Shown here: in pieces, positions 11,251 to 23,937 of the stretch
Position numbering within the stretch: position 1 is the stretch's first letter
Layout: every line of letters begins with the position of its first letter
Notes under the pieces: model-generated
What the model saw: only the letters and a program-made list of their open reading frames with translations
Database searches by the model: none
Told to the model about the DNA's origin: nothing
Source: Lactifluus volemus
Taxonomy: Eukaryota; Basidiomycota; Agaricomycetes; Russulales; Russulaceae
NCBI GenBank assembly: GCA_022376515.1
Contig: WTXI01000053.1
Span: 1-64,000 of the forward strand
Reading direction: 5' to 3'
DNA: 64,000 bases
Translations under genes and position numbers: made by a program

Positions 11251-11738
11251 GGCTGATGATCAGAGGGACTATCGTAAGTGTTCTCATGTGCGATTACTTC
11301 ACATCTCCTGCTTGCAAAAGTGCAGCATCGCATATATACTTTTCCTTGCACCTCCCCCCCCCCGATTTGTTTATGTGGCTTCCACATCGACGTGACACAA
11401 AGACAAATTGTCCGAAGTAGTTGACCATGGCCTCGAGTACCTAATACTGACGATGCTACACAGTCATCTGGTGTGTTCGCAGCGTAAAATGAAGACCATA
11501 ATAGATGTGGCTGCCCACGTACACACCATCGTACGTGTCGACTGCATTCCAGCCCAGCTTCGTCGCCTATTTACTTGCCCCGTCTACTGTACCTCTTCTC
11601 ATAATACCTTTGCCTCTTTGGCCTCTTTGCAGTGCCTGCTTACGCAAACTGGGACCCCGAGCTACTGCACCATTTGTAATTAAGTCGCAATTATCTTCGA
11701 CGCTGGCTATGCATAAGGCGTGATGAAAGAGCCTATAT
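11251..11738. other. Intergenic, no gene seen
   Basis: About 0.5 kb downstream of TDP1, with a C10 run near 11351. No convincing coding signal. Confidence 0.35.
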
Positions 11739-14050
11739 TTACTCTCCGTTGAATACTTCGCTCTCTTCTTGAATCTGTATGAACACAAAATTAGCGAGTG
11801 CAGCATCGAAACTCCACTTAGGAGGACTCACCCATGGCCTGTCTCGAGCACCATATCGTCTCGGTGGTCGCTCGTAGCACACAACTTGTTTCATCTCCGC
11901 CTCATTCTTCAGTGGAAAGATGATCCCAAGCTCATAATTTGTCACCTACTCCGATAAGCCATAGACCCGGAAATCAATAACAGGCGCTCACATTAAGGAC
12001 AGGAGTAAATCCCGAGCCCGAAAGTGTACCCCACGCAGAAGGTGTAAAGTTATGCGAGCCAACGTATACGTAACCTATGGTGTCCGCTTGATCCTTTTTG
12101 ACCTCCACAACATCAGAATCTAGGTGCGAGGCTGGATCCGCGTCGGAGAACGGGCCAGCGCGAGGAACGTTGCTACGATCATCTATTCCATTGAATCAAA
12201 CCTTTGATCCCATGGCGAATTATGGGCGCACCACGGACCTTGCTGTGCATTAGGACTCGACCCCGCCGACTCCGCGACTCGTGAAACAGGTTTCGAGGGA
12301 ACTTGGCAGCCTCCCAGGTGTTCTTACGACAGAACATCGTCCCTCCACCTGCCTCGCCGAGCACACTACTACGGACCCAGTCTCGCGTTGGGAATAATAT
12401 CTTCAATGTGTCAGGCGATGGCGGTGACGTTCCCACACGACGGGATTTAGGAGAGTTGAGCCAAGCCTCGGGGCTGGCCCCTCGCGCAGAGAGAACGAAC
12501 TCGGTGAGCCACGCGGCACTATACGTCCCGATTGACGATCCCTGTTGGAGTCCGTGAGGGGGTCTGTGTTGACCAGTTCCTGATCCCGGAGAGTGGACGA
12601 ACCTGGTATTCAAGCGAGACGGCCCATTTCTGCGGGTTGAGCTGGCCAACAGCACGCATAAGGGAAGTGTGTCCCGTCTTGAGGACCGCAGGCCAGCCCT
12701 CGTGCTTCCCCGCAATGCTTGGGATGAGAATTGGGCGCACGCGGGAGAAGTCCCAGCGTGTGCGAAGTGCACCTGCGCGCAGAGCAGAAAGCGGGATGTT
12801 GGGATGCTTGAATGCACTAAATAAGGCATATGGGAAAGAGGGAGGTGCATGCAGTAAAAACCTACATCGGTCGAGGCGAGAGTGGCAAGTGCGGGTGCCA
12901 CATTGACCGCGTACAAAACGCGTTCAAGAGTGACAGGGAAATCATCAGCCTTTGCGTCATGCGGAATAGGCGATGACCTGTAGGGCACATCTTGTACCCA
13001 AACCGTGTTTTCGATGTCACGCCAGTCATGATCCATGAGATTGGCTGTTGAAATAACGATGCGCAATCTTCCTGACCTATAAAAAAGCAAGAAGAACTAG
13101 AGGAATCAGACAAGTGTCAACCACGGAAATTCTTACTAGCACGGACCTTCATGTGCATGACCCCGCGTCCACCACGTAAGAATGGCGTAGCGCGGATCCA
13201 ATTTGGGAGCACCTCCTTAATTGTTGCCCTCCCGCTCTCTGACGGCGCGGGCTGGGTCACAAGAACGACGGGGGTGCTTGGAGAAAAGAAGGTATAGATC
13301 CAAGAAAGTTGAAGGGCATACGTTGAGATGATTGCCAGTTCGATCTGTGATTTCTGCATCTGCTCGTTCAACAAGGTGGAGCCACAAGAATAAAAGAATG
13401 GACGCACGTCTCCGATTATCTGTGACAACCTAAAGACAGGTGTACCATCCTCTCCGTTGCACCCAGGTTCGACATGCATATTAGCTGTTTGGCGCAGCTC
13501 GCCATCCCAGAATACCTCAGCTGCGGCGTCTACGGTTTCCTTTCCTCTCCTGCCAGGAACCGCTTCGGGCGGGGGGGTGTAGCTTGTTGCTCCTGACAGT
13601 GTCCGACGTTTTGGTTGCGGTTCCGTGCTTTGTAGGTGTGGCTCGTTTAATCGTTTGAGCCGCGCGAGGCGTTCTTTTTCGAGCTGAGCCCTTTCCGCCA
13701 AAAAGGTGGAGCTGGCGCCTGAGTGCGTGCCAGTGGCAACAGCAGAAGAGGGCGTAGATCCTATATCAACCACTTGGACAGAGTCTGAGGAAAGGGTACT
13801 GATTGATGTAGCGGGAGATGGATTTGCTTTCGAGGCTGCGATGGCGCGTGCGAGATCAGCTTGAAAGCGTGCCTCCGAGTCGTCGTCATTGTCGTCTTGG
13901 TGGTCTATGGAGAGCGCGGCGCTGTTAGCAGAAGAGTGGGCAGAACCTTGGAGGGACAGCGCGACAGCCCTTGGACGAAAATGTTATCCAACCCGGCATC
14001 ATGATACGACGGGTCAGCTCTCACCTTGCAAAGTCCTCGTCCTCAGACAT
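11739..14050 (-). CDS. TDP1: Tyrosyl-DNA phosphodiesterase 1
   Basis: A phospholipase-D superfamily enzyme that removes trapped topoisomerase I and other 3' adducts from DNA in the nucleus. The ATG is at 14050; the first exon is very short (ends AG before an intron at about 14024). The N-terminal part has an acidic stretch plus ADLARAIAASKA, which looks like a ubiquitin-interacting motif, then a charged linker. Catalytic motif 1 is MHMK followed by FFLLFY, joined across an intron near 13152, then STANLMDHDW. Motif 2 is LMHSK with, further on, GSHNFTPSAWG, giving the HxK...N pair typical of Tdp1. SLEYQ/GSSIG also fits. The end is FNGE, stop at 11739-11741. A one-base break lies near 12155-12162. 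Convergent with the karyopherin gene. Confidence 0.88.
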
Positions 14051-17000
14051 CTCCAAGTCTGGATACTGTGAATCCACGCGTAGTTACAATAAGAATGCAC
14101 TGACGGCAGACTAGGGGCGCAGTCCCTGTCACGGTCTTGGACACAACTTGAAGGGACTCGTTTGCAGCCGAGTGCTTCGCAAAATCTCATGACCTGTCTG
14201 CTAAGCACTAGTACTGTACGTTAAGGCGACTTTCTCAGAAACCACCATCGCCATTGTTGCTCGAATGATGTTGTTGTGGCGATTAACCCCACAGCAACTG
14301 AGTTCAAGTTTACTAGTATTTCCAGTGTATCAGAGACTACCATACAGGTCTCACTGAAGGGATTCATGATACTACTACCGGATCTGAGGCTGTAGGTCAT
14401 TCTCCCAATCACTTAGCTCAGTTACCTGGCTTCTATGCCCCGTGCTATCAAGTCGCGGATTTGCCAAGCCCAGGTCTTATTTATAATTGCTCTATAAAGA
14501 TGACACCCAGGCCAATGACAGGTAATACACTTGACGTGTCGCTGGCATATTGATGAAATGTAAACAGGCGTCACAGTGTACAGTACAGGGGAGATAGCTT
14601 TATCCTCTTTCCATTTCGTCTTTCTTATCGATCGATGGCATTAGATAGGTAATCAACTAGATCCCATCATGGTCTCGTTACCCCATTTGCCATCGATAAC
14701 GGCTCTATTGGTAGTTAAGTGACCGCTGATCCTTCTTTTACCATCCCCGCGAACGCGGTTCAGGGCGAGCTCCGAGTCGACGGCCTTTGGCTGCGTCGCG
14801 CGTGTTGCCGTCTGTGCCACTTGGCGCCGAGGCGAGCTTAAATGTGCGGCGGAGGTGGCACTCGGCGGCATTTTGCAGATGGGTGTTCATGGAGTTCTAC
14901 TGGCTTCAGCTACAGCGAGATGATCTGCGGTGTGCCGCCTTCGCTTATGCGCCTTTACTCGCACTATATGAGTATGCCACCGGACGTGACTGGCACCGTC
15001 TGTGCTTTCTGGATGGTTCATCCTACGTGGTGTTGCTTTCTCGCGCTTCTCACAACGGCATGGTAGAGAAATGGCCCTCGCGTTATATGTTATCAACCGA
15101 CTTGTGAGCCAAGACCTGGCCGTGAGTCTGCGATAGTGGCTTTCGTGGTGGAAGGCTGGACTCAGTTCCAGTAGGTGATGGCGAAACCTTGATCATCCTC
15201 GGTCCTCGGTCTTTGGTGCGCACACCCTTTCTGGAGTATGTACTCAGATGCCCACTGCGTCACGCACGCCGCGATCAAAGTCATCTGCTGCCTTGATCGG
15301 TAGAGAGAAGACAGACCCATATGGTGCACGCTTCCAGGGTGTCGACTGTAATCCAAGTCATTCCAGAGGGAGATGTCTCCCCGCGGGTTGCATGTTGTAC
15401 CGCCCAAGTATAGGTGTCGTATGGGCAGGCATTCTTACACCTCAGATATTCGGAATATGTGGTCTGAGAACTGAACCGCTTGGGCTCCTTGGGGCTGACA
15501 TACCACAGAGCTTGCATGATTCAGAGACGTGGTGTGAACGGCTCGATGTTAGTAGATCTGCTCTCTGCCTCACTGCGACGAACCCAAATTCTGTATGAGA
15601 GCAGTCACAGTGAAGGTGTCCACTATCTGTGGTGCAGAGACATGATATGAGCGAGGGTTATCCAAGCGGTGAAGGGGAGCGAAACAGAGGGTACGAGCAC
15701 TCAACAATACAGCAGTTCGCGTCGAATAGGAGGTGTCCAAGGAGCCCTTCCGAAGCTTGGGCTGAGCCCGAAGATGGAATGCCGCAGAACACTAGTAGCA
15801 TGTGTCAAGTGCATTAGCACTACGGCACATGAACACGCATGTGAGAGGAAGAATTTCTAGAGACCAGAGAGATCACTAGGCCATTTCCAGATGATCCAGC
15901 CGCTGATCATTTGCAACAGGTGATCAGGAGACGTGACAGTAATTTTTTTCACTCGTACGAGTTTGTACGAGCCTCATACAAGTGAAAAAATACAAAACCT
16001 ATCAAAGTAATCTCAATCTGGAAAAGAAGTTGCTGTCAGCTGTTTTGTCAAAGAGTAACGAAGCTGAAAAAAAAAGGCCATTTTCTGCTTTTTCACTTGC
16101 CAAAGTGGAATTATTATGCCACAGCTCGAACGACGAAAGGTTCGCCGATAACAAAATGAAAACGTGGCTAACTAGTATCAGTGCCCTCCTCTCCCATAGA
16201 TAGCACACCTCTTCTCAGTGCGACGGAAACCCTAACACAGACCGGTCACGAGCTGTGTCGGGACCTGAACCCGTGTCTCGTGTGCTGCTACTACGGAGCT
16301 GAAGTGTAGGGATCGTAAATTTATGATACATCTGATCGGGCTGCGGCTACGTATCTCCGAGTTCGTTGATTGCCGCCACTTATAAACTGTATGACCGAGC
16401 CGTTCAACGGATCAGAATCATCCCCAAACACCGTAATTTCCGTCTGAAATGTATGCGAAAGAAAGATATTACAAGGTCGCTGGTATCCCGTGTTGTAACG
16501 ACGTTTAGTACATGCGAGTCCCACATGGGTCACACAATTGAACGTGGTGCCAGTGGTAGGTTATTAAGAAAGCCCAAGCGCTCATTTCATAAACAGGATT
16601 TGTGAGGACTCCAACGGCGACCGTATGAGTGTTGGAATGCAACATCGCAAACACAGTTTTATAAGACTCAAATTACAAGTCTCCATCCACCTGTAACCAT
16701 AAAGGGCTGTACCGTAGGACTACCGTATCCGTCTATTTGTATTTGTTGGGCTGACTGTATGGATCCAATATATTCAATCTCCGAATATGACCCCAGGGCA
16801 GTGTTAAGCCTCACCCTGTCACGCTGTATTGTATATCCCAAGCCAGCACGGAACTCGGACATGAGTTAGACGATTTCAGGTTGGGAAGCCAGATGCGATC
16901 TAACAGGTTACTTCGTCTTGTATACGTTCGCCATGCCGTTGCTATTAATAAATGTAGGGTCTCGGGATTCCCACTCAAGTGTCAATCCCTGTACATGTAA

Positions 17001-17370
17001 CAGCACAGTTAGTAGTCATGGACATTGGTGTGTGACATCATCTAAAATCGGACATTCGCTGCTGTATGCGCGCCTGACTGCTGGTTCCGGGTAACAGATC
17101 CTCCCGATGTGCTTGCGTCCCCACCACAATAGCAGGGCCTTTTTTCTTGATCGGTGCGGCTGCTGTAGGGTCTGTCACCACTGATGCGGCGGCGTTTGCT
17201 TTTCACCAAGCCCTATGGAGAACTCACTGTATGGCTTCCAGTATTTCCATTCGATAATTCCACCGATGGTTTGGCCCCGCGTGTGCTATTAAAGAGACGG
17301 GGGACGAGAGGAACCGAAGTGCCAACCCCCCATCACAATTTGCTTGATACTAAACCTTGATTCGAGGACC
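14051..17370. other. Long intergenic region, no firm gene
   Basis: About 3.3 kb with only short, unrelated open frames on both strands. It contains the imperfect inverted repeat at 15942-15991. The open frame at 14787-15107 (+) has no recognisable features. I find no tRNA, transposase or conserved protein. Confidence 0.45.
15942..15991. repeat. Imperfect inverted repeat
   Basis: Left arm 15942-15961 and right arm 15973-15991 pair with two mismatches and one bulge around an 11-nt loop. The left arm includes the palindrome CTCGTACGAG, and GTACGAG recurs in the loop. Could be a stem-loop or a remnant of a small inverted-repeat element; there is no evidence for either. Confidence 0.5.
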
Positions 17371-17938
17371 ATGTCTCAATCTTATCATCATCTACAAAAG
17401 ACTCCCTTACGCTCCACAAATACAACTCAACCCGCATCTGCCGGGTTAGTAGTCCCAATTTCTCAGGCTACCATGGGCGAAAATATATACGCGGAGCGGT
17501 CAAGAGTTAATGACGAGGCAGAGAACTTGTCCACGGAAACCGGGAATCCCGTTCTTTTCTCTCCAGGAGATGGCGACGGATGGTCACAAGAAGGCCAGGA
17601 TGAGCTCATTCCGGGTTTCAATGGAATGGTGAGTGAATGGTCACTTTGGGAGACACCATGTCATGCAAGACACGTCTCTTTAAACATTAATATAATATAT
17701 TCTGCAGGATCCCGAAATGCGGCGCGTTGCGTTGAACCAATACCTTCGGACCCCAAAGTATACTTACGAAAATATCCTGCGCGAGTTTTGGCAGCAGCAG
17801 CAAACGCAGATCCTTCAAGAAAATCAGAGGAAAGCAGCAGAGCAAGAAGCTAAAGAGAGAGAAATGAGGATGCTTGCGGAACAACACCGCCAAATCGCGA
17901 GACCAGATGGACAAGGAATGCAGCCGAGGCGGTATTGA
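17371..17938 (+). CDS. Hypothetical protein with C-terminal coiled coil
   Basis: Two exons: ATG 17371 to about 17626, GTGAGT intron to TCTGCAG at 17707, then to TGA at 17936-17938. About 163 residues. The first exon is Ser/Thr/Gln-rich and probably disordered; the second begins DPEMRRVALNQYLRTPKYTYENILREFW, shortened here as a conserved-looking core (DPEMRRVALNQY), and continues into a Gln/Glu/Lys-rich helix with coiled-coil character (QENQRKAAEQEAKEREMRM). The splice sites and the change in composition support a real gene. Family not recognised; the isolated position gives no functional clue. Confidence 0.5.
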
Positions 17939-19205
17939 GCGTAGCAGAGAGTGGATCATCGTTGGTACAAGTACTGTTACAGTTCTGATCGGACGCGACA
18001 CAGCGAAGGTTATGTTGCGCAATACCCTGTATGACCCTACTGACCACTGTCTTTGCTGTTTAATGGACTCGAATTGCGCCGGCTACGACTCGCTCGCCCT
18101 TGATATCTTACGTGGGGGGGGGGGGGTCAGATAGGGTTTACTGCAGTGGTAAGTTAGAGGAGCCAAAGCCCGAGGGCATTCCTTTTTACCCGAGCCGTGC
18201 GATCAGGTTATCGAACTGCCGACAATCGCACGACCTATCCCAGTGGGTAGTTGACCCAAGGGCACGGGTCGTGCTTACCTGGCACCGAAAGCCAGGCAGA
18301 GATATTCAAGGAGTTTGACAATTAATCTAGATTTGAACAAGGGGAGTGAATTCTCGAAAAAAGCTGTTGGATGGATATCGAAGTTTGACCGTGACATAAA
18401 TGGGGGGCCTGATCGCCTAGTACTGGCAACGAACTGGGTGTTAGTGTGAGCACCCATACAGTCACATGAAACAATTAGAATACCGGATTGACATCTCAGA
18501 TCAAATCAACATAGATCTGTTCAGTGCCAGAGTTTGAAATCTTTGCTAACAACTTGAACCGACTTCTCACGGTATTAATCACGTCATCATGGTGTGCTTT
18601 CAGACCAAAAAAGAGCCGACTGCCCAATGGTTCACGTTCACGATGCGCACGTTACAATTCTCGCCATCCAAGAAGGCAGAAGAGTCTCCCAAGCCGGCCC
18701 TACTTCGCCGCTCCATGTCAGCGCAGCATCGCAAGACCTAAGTACTAGCCAGTACTAGGCCTAAGTTACTGTACGTTGAGTTGTCGACTCGCCTGTCAAT
18801 CGCTGACATGATATCATGCTTTCACTCCGTCACCCAGTGTACGGCTCTGAGATCCGTTGCGTACAGTAATTGCCTTGTCAAGACAACGTGTTATCTCGGC
18901 ATAAGGTTGGTGATAGCCTTCTCGAAGTCGAGCACGCCACCAAATTCATATCTCAGTGTGCCTCGACCACGCGACCAAGACGGCAATGACTGACCGCTCG
19001 ATATGGGTGCGAGGGCCGCACGCGTACTGGAAGACGTGGCAATGATTTTTCATAATTTGATGATGTTGGGCTGTCGGGGTTCGGAAAGCTTGACGGGAAG
19101 CTGAAGGGATGTAGGGATTCTCACGTCATCATCTCAAAAGCGGAGAATACCGAAATACCGTATCCGGTCTCTCCGCCTCTAACTCTACATACCACACGAC
19201 CGGCT
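17939..19205. other. Intergenic, with a G13 run
   Basis: About 1.3 kb. It has a run of 13 G at 18114-18126 and AGTACTAGCCAGTACT near 18740. No convincing gene. The last 150 bases are the presumed promoter of QCR6. Confidence 0.4.
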
Positions 19206-19826
19206 ATGTTATTCTTCTCCTCTCTCGTAAAAACCATTCATGCAGATGCTCCAGAGGAGCAGAAGGTGTCGGATTCGGACTCTCAAGATGGTGTTCCGGT
19301 CAATGCAGAGCCAGAGCCAGAGGAAGAGGAAGAGCCTGAAGATGTCTGTTTTCTCTTATCCTTTCTGCTTGTCGCTCATGCTTTCTCAACCCGCAGATCC
19401 ACCCAATGTTGCGTGAAGAGGCACAGGAATCATCCAAGTGCAAGGCCTCTACTCATCACTTCCTCCACTGCCAGGAGAAGGTCCAGTCAGGAAAGGGCTT
19501 CAAGCATGAGGATTGTGTAGAAGAAATGTGAGTCCATCTTCCGCGTTATAATGACAAAACAGACCTTTGCCAGGTGTACGTGTTTCTCATAGTGATTTAA
19601 TGCTTGACTCGTGTCCCTGACATGTCATGTTTTGCTCTGCGTCATCGTCACGTTTAGTCCAGTACGTCTTCTTTTCTCGTTTTCTCCGCGTGGATCTTCT
19701 CAATCTTCTTTTTTTTTCAAAGCATGATGCATTGCACTGACGTAGGTGTGCTATCACCCCCTTTGTCCGTGTATTGACCCGCTTTAGAATGAGGTCGCCC
19801 CGAAGCTTTTTGCCAAGTTGCGTTGA
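19206..19826 (+). CDS. QCR6: Cytochrome bc1 complex subunit 6 (hinge protein)
   Basis: The acidic hinge subunit of respiratory complex III, located in the mitochondrial inner membrane facing the intermembrane space, where it helps cytochrome c1 dock cytochrome c. The first exon (19206-19343) ends in a Glu-rich run typical of the family. Exon 2 (19397-19527) carries CKASTHHFLHCQEKVQ and GFKHEDCVEE, exon 3 is a 19-nt microexon (19723-19741) giving MMHCTD, and exon 4 (19788-19826) ends APKLFAKLR. The four cysteines form the CX9C-like pairs of the family. Length, about 107 residues, is normal. The microexon is inferred from the conserved HMMHC segment; its join gives Ile where the family often has Met-Phe. 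Confidence 0.85.
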
Positions 19827-19998
19827 GCGTCCGAGTCGACATGTTGTCAAAATTAATTGTCTTCCTACTACGACGCCCCTTTCAATGTAGTAGATTAATA
19901 CCAAAGGCGCGATAGCGTGATTTGAATTAGACTTGCTTTTTTCGTGTTCATCACTTTTGAGAATTGTCATACGGCGTGCGCTTCTTGAACCGTGACAG

Positions 19999-21833
19999 AT
20001 GCGACTCGTCGAAATAATCCGGGAGGTCGCCCTTACCCTCTATCACGCTCCCACCCTTTTACTTGCCCAGAATCCCCTCTCATCTGCCTCTGGCGTTTAC
20101 GACTCCTCCCAAACACCACCGACACTCCCCTGGAACACCTACAATTTTTGTAATGCGCCCCACGTCAACGCTGCACACTATGATCTCCCACCCCAAGCTC
20201 TCTCCTCTGATGGAGCTCAGCTCATCCACGTCTCTGTCGTCATGCGACACCACAAGGTGAGTCGCCCGGTTACCGAACTTACGCCTAACGCATCCATTCC
20301 AATAACAACTCCTCTACAATAGCGCACCCCAGATAACCTTGCTCCGTCCGAACGTGCGCTCAATCCGCCCATGGGATGGGATTGTTCAGGCGTGGAACAA
20401 CTGACGTATGATCTTGGTGGTGCCGCCATCGCTCACGAGGCGACGACGCCCCCACAGCACCCGTTCGCGCGCAAGATCTGGCCCGGAACATGCGACGCTG
20501 GACAGCTCACCGCCGGAGGTCTTCTCGATGCCTCGCAGCACGGAAGGGTGAGTCGTAGTCCTCATCCGTTCTTGCTGACTGTCGCTGAAGCACAATAATA
20601 ATAATAATTGGCGCTTGTCGTGCGTCTCAGGACCTGTGGGAACTCTACCATGACCATTTAGGGTTTCTTAATGTTGTGGACCCTAGTGAGATATGGGTCC
20701 GCACGTCGACGCAGGACCGTACGATGCAGGTCGCTGGTGCTATGCTTGCCGCCATGGATCCGCAACGCGCGGGCCAACCCTGGACCGTGTACACCCAGCC
20801 TGCTTCCGTGCGTTAACCACAAAATTTGTTCTACATCAAACTGACGGTCCACACGCACACAATATATATTTATATATATAGATTGACTCGCTCGTCCCGG
20901 CGTATGCATGCCCCGCCGCGAATGCCGTGCGCAACGCATTCCAAGCAGTGCCAGCCTGGACGGACCACCTCCTTGGCAACGCATCACTCAAGGCACGTCT
21001 AGACGCAGTCTTTGGCACCGCCGGGCTCGACGCCTGGGCTAGCTGGTGTAAGGTTTTACATTATATGGTCGTACTCTGTGGCTTAGGTTCCCTAGATGAC
21101 CACTTTTTCGACGCCTTGACTGCGCGCACGTGTCATGGCCATCCTTTACCGTGTAGCGATACCGCAGGGACATGTGTGTCTGAGGCCGACGCAGCTTCTG
21201 TATTTGCTATCGGTGATTTTGAATACGAGTGCGTACTCAAACTATTTGCCTTCTCGTGCTCTTCTCTTCTTCTCCGTCGCTGGGGTTATTGATATACATA
21301 CGATACGCAGCTACATCTGGCATGCGGCACAAAACGCGTCGACATACAATTCGCTTACATTTGGTAAAACACGCGCTACTTAGCCTACTTCCGTGCATTT
21401 AACCCGACCACCCCCGCAGGCGCATTCTTTGCCGAGCTTGCAGACGCGCTCGCGGTACCCGCATTTGCGCACCGCTTCGCACTCTACGTAGGGCACGATG
21501 GCTCGCTCGTGCGCCTCCTCGCCGGGCTTGGTGCTGTCCCGCTAAGGTGGCCCTCGTTTGGCGCCGAAGTGGTCTTTGAGGTACGCCCACGCGTGTAACT
21601 TGATCTCATACAGCCCCTTCCTGATGCGCGCGATAGGTGTGGGAATCCCTTGGCACGCGTTTCATACGTGTGTTTCACGACGGCACGGTTCTCGCTGGGT
21701 TGAATGGGAACGATTAGATGACTTTAATGCCAAGTTGAAGGCGCTAGCCCAGATCAACTCTTCGAACGGTGTATGGGAAACTGAAACACGTTTCATTGGA
21801 ATAACAATGGAACTGCACGTATTCCTCAGCTAG
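19999..21833 (+). CDS. Histidine acid phosphatase superfamily protein (ACP6-like branch)
   Basis: A branch-2 histidine phosphatase, a family including lysophosphatidic-acid and other acid phosphatases. Catalytic motif RHG-x-RxP appears as RHHKRTPDN (residues about 83-91, split by the first intron); the second-half HD motif is YVGHDGSLVRLL. Between them lie TRTMQVAG and a Trp-Asp core. Exons: 19999-20255, 20323-20547, from about 20631 to 20807, from about 20882 to 21047, 21096-21228, then three more to a TAG at 21831-21833. A weak N-terminal hydrophobic stretch could be a signal peptide, with the start uncertain. Two one-base breaks, near 21702 (G) and 21748-21750 (CCC), interrupt the last exon but neighbouring frames carry the expected sequence. 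Substrate not predictable. Confidence 0.8.
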
Positions 21834-21927
21834 TCCTCTTGATCGGTTATACTTTTCGATGTACACCCCATATAGGAGAGGGATAGAATGACTCTTCTAT
21901 GTGCACGACACGCGCAGAGTTTCTGAT

Positions 21928-22949
21928 TTAGGCGACTTCTACGAAGCGAGCCTCGCCTCCTTGAAATTGATTACGTTCCAGATGGCGGTGAGGTACTACA
22001 GAACCAAAAGATCAGTTTATACGCAGGCATGCAAGTTGAGATAATGGACATACATCGGCTTTGACGTTTTTGTACTATGAACAAAGCTGCATTAGGACCG
22101 GGCATTAGTTTCAGGAAAATAGGGAGCAACGTACTTGAAGATAGAAAGCCTGCAAACGACCTTAGGCATTAGTAACCCGCAAGGAACGATGCGAGAGGTT
22201 GTGACGTACATGCTCCCAGATGTCAACGCCAATGATGGGATTGTGAGCTTGACACTCGGTCGGCAATGGATGAGAAGGAGGGGGGGAACACGCACTGAGT
22301 AAAGGTCCTGATTTGGAGTCGTCACAATCTCGAGCTTTTTCGTGTTGGCGTTGTATCCGAGCCAACCCCAACCACTACCTTGTATACTAGCGGTCGTCGC
22401 GTTAAATTGCTTTTTGAACGCATCGACGGAACCAAAGTCGCGTTCGAGCGCCGCTTTGAGCTTGCCATCCTTGAGCTGGCCACCGCCTTTCCCCTCCGGA
22501 GTAAGATTCTTCCAGAAGAGTGAGTGGTTTATGTGGCCTGTGTGAAACGGGCGAATATCCGTGTAAAGCACAGGGTTTGAAAATAGCTGAGTTCCGGAAG
22601 GCAGAAATGAGCAGCAGGCGGGGATGGCTTACCTCCGCCGTTGAACTTGAGGGCGGCTTGTAGAGCTATCCTTTCGCGAGTTGACGGAGCTTTGATATAT
22701 GCCTCTTCTGCTGCATTGAGACCATTGACGTAGGCTTGGTGGTGCTTCAAGTGATGAAGTTTCATAATTTCGGAAGAGATGTACGGCTCCAACGCCTAGA
22801 TAACATCAGAAGTGAGACATTTGATGAGGGGTCAACCATTTTACATTGTATTGATAGGGCAGCTCAGGAAGCGTGTGCAAGGCCGCAGCACGCTGTGCGA
22901 GAGAACGTGCAAAGGCAGGACGATGAAAAGAGCGAGTGAGTGAGAGCAT
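21928..22949 (-). CDS. SOD2: Manganese superoxide dismutase, mitochondrial
   Basis: Converts superoxide to hydrogen peroxide and oxygen in the mitochondrial matrix. From ATG 22949 the first exon encodes an Arg/Ala-rich presequence and LPELPY, then after an intron [25 protein letters not shown] with the first metal His. Next come [11 protein letters not shown] (second His), [11 protein letters not shown] (Gln/Gly pattern of the Mn type) and [21 protein letters not shown] with the Asp and His ligands, spread over several short exons. The stop is at 21928-21930. Two one-base breaks (about 22305 and 21953) shift the frame inside otherwise perfect family sequence. Convergent with the phosphatase gene, only 94 bp apart, so transcripts may overlap. 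Confidence 0.9.
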
Positions 22950-23937
22950 CATGCAGTTTCTTGCCGAGTTGTACAACTGCCGTCATAACTCCACAACTGT
23001 TGATGACTACACATACATCAGTCATTCTTGACTTGACCACATGTCATGCATGTCATGTCCCAAGTGGCAACTTGAAGCCACGATGGCCAACACGTTCGCC
23101 TTCTTCCCCGAAGGGAGTGATCGTGATGCGAGAGGTATGGGGCAGACGGGAGACTAATACATAGGCCGCTACTCTACAGTATAACTTACGCGTGTTGTTG
23201 ATAGTGACCTATGTATTGAGGACACAATACATCTCGACAGGATCTAATTATTTGAAGGATGAGAAAGAGACAAGCAATATCAACCCATACAACTCAAAAT
23301 ATGACTTCTGAGGGGGCACGAAGCATAGAGTACTAGCTGTATGCTGAGCGCGTGTACTATTCAACTGGACTTCAGTAGGCTGGGCTGGTATGAAGGACAC
23401 GCGGTAACGGTGCTGGTCATACACTACGGCGCACGCACTATGCATGTTGTACTAAGGTAAATACTGTCCTTGGGTTCACAGTCTGTCAGGCTGTACTGTA
23501 CCCTGCTGGAGTTGTTCAGCGACAATGATCCGGCGACTAGACTGTCATGGTATAGTACTGGCATAGCAAAGCAGTTTTGTCCCCGAACTCGAACAAGCCC
23601 AAATATAACAGATACTTGGATCAGAGCACTCCAGCCTGAGATCCGAAATTAGCATTCTAGTCCGGGCCAAAAAACCGATTACGAGTCTGCTTCAGACTTT
23701 GTTTGTTCGCGTGTCTGTAATATATTCGCGCCTAAAATACAAGGTCAGGTTAACAGCTACTACTACCACTATGAACCAGCAGGACGGTATGAACGCATCG
23801 ATAACGACAAACGTGGGTAACAATTTAAAGAAAATGGGCAAAAAGTCTCAAAACGGGAGACCGGGAGAGAGAAAAAGAGGGGATAAAAAGGTGAGGTGAG
23901 GTGGTATGAACACTGGACTGTTTTATACTCGGTCCAC
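22950..23937. other. Intergenic between SOD2 and the Set3-like gene
   Basis: About 1 kb holding the SOD2 promoter side and the 3' end of the Set3-like gene. No gene seen; 23700-23900 is A/G-rich. Confidence 0.4.

Noticed and set aside
14787..15107. 106-codon ORF (+) starting with an Arg-rich segment
   Set aside because: No recognisable domain or splice support, and overlapping ORFs on the other strand are equally long.
16230..16310. tRNA-like T-arm (GGTTCAGGTCC on the minus strand)
   Set aside because: The conserved A of the T-loop is missing and no D-arm or acceptor stem can be paired.
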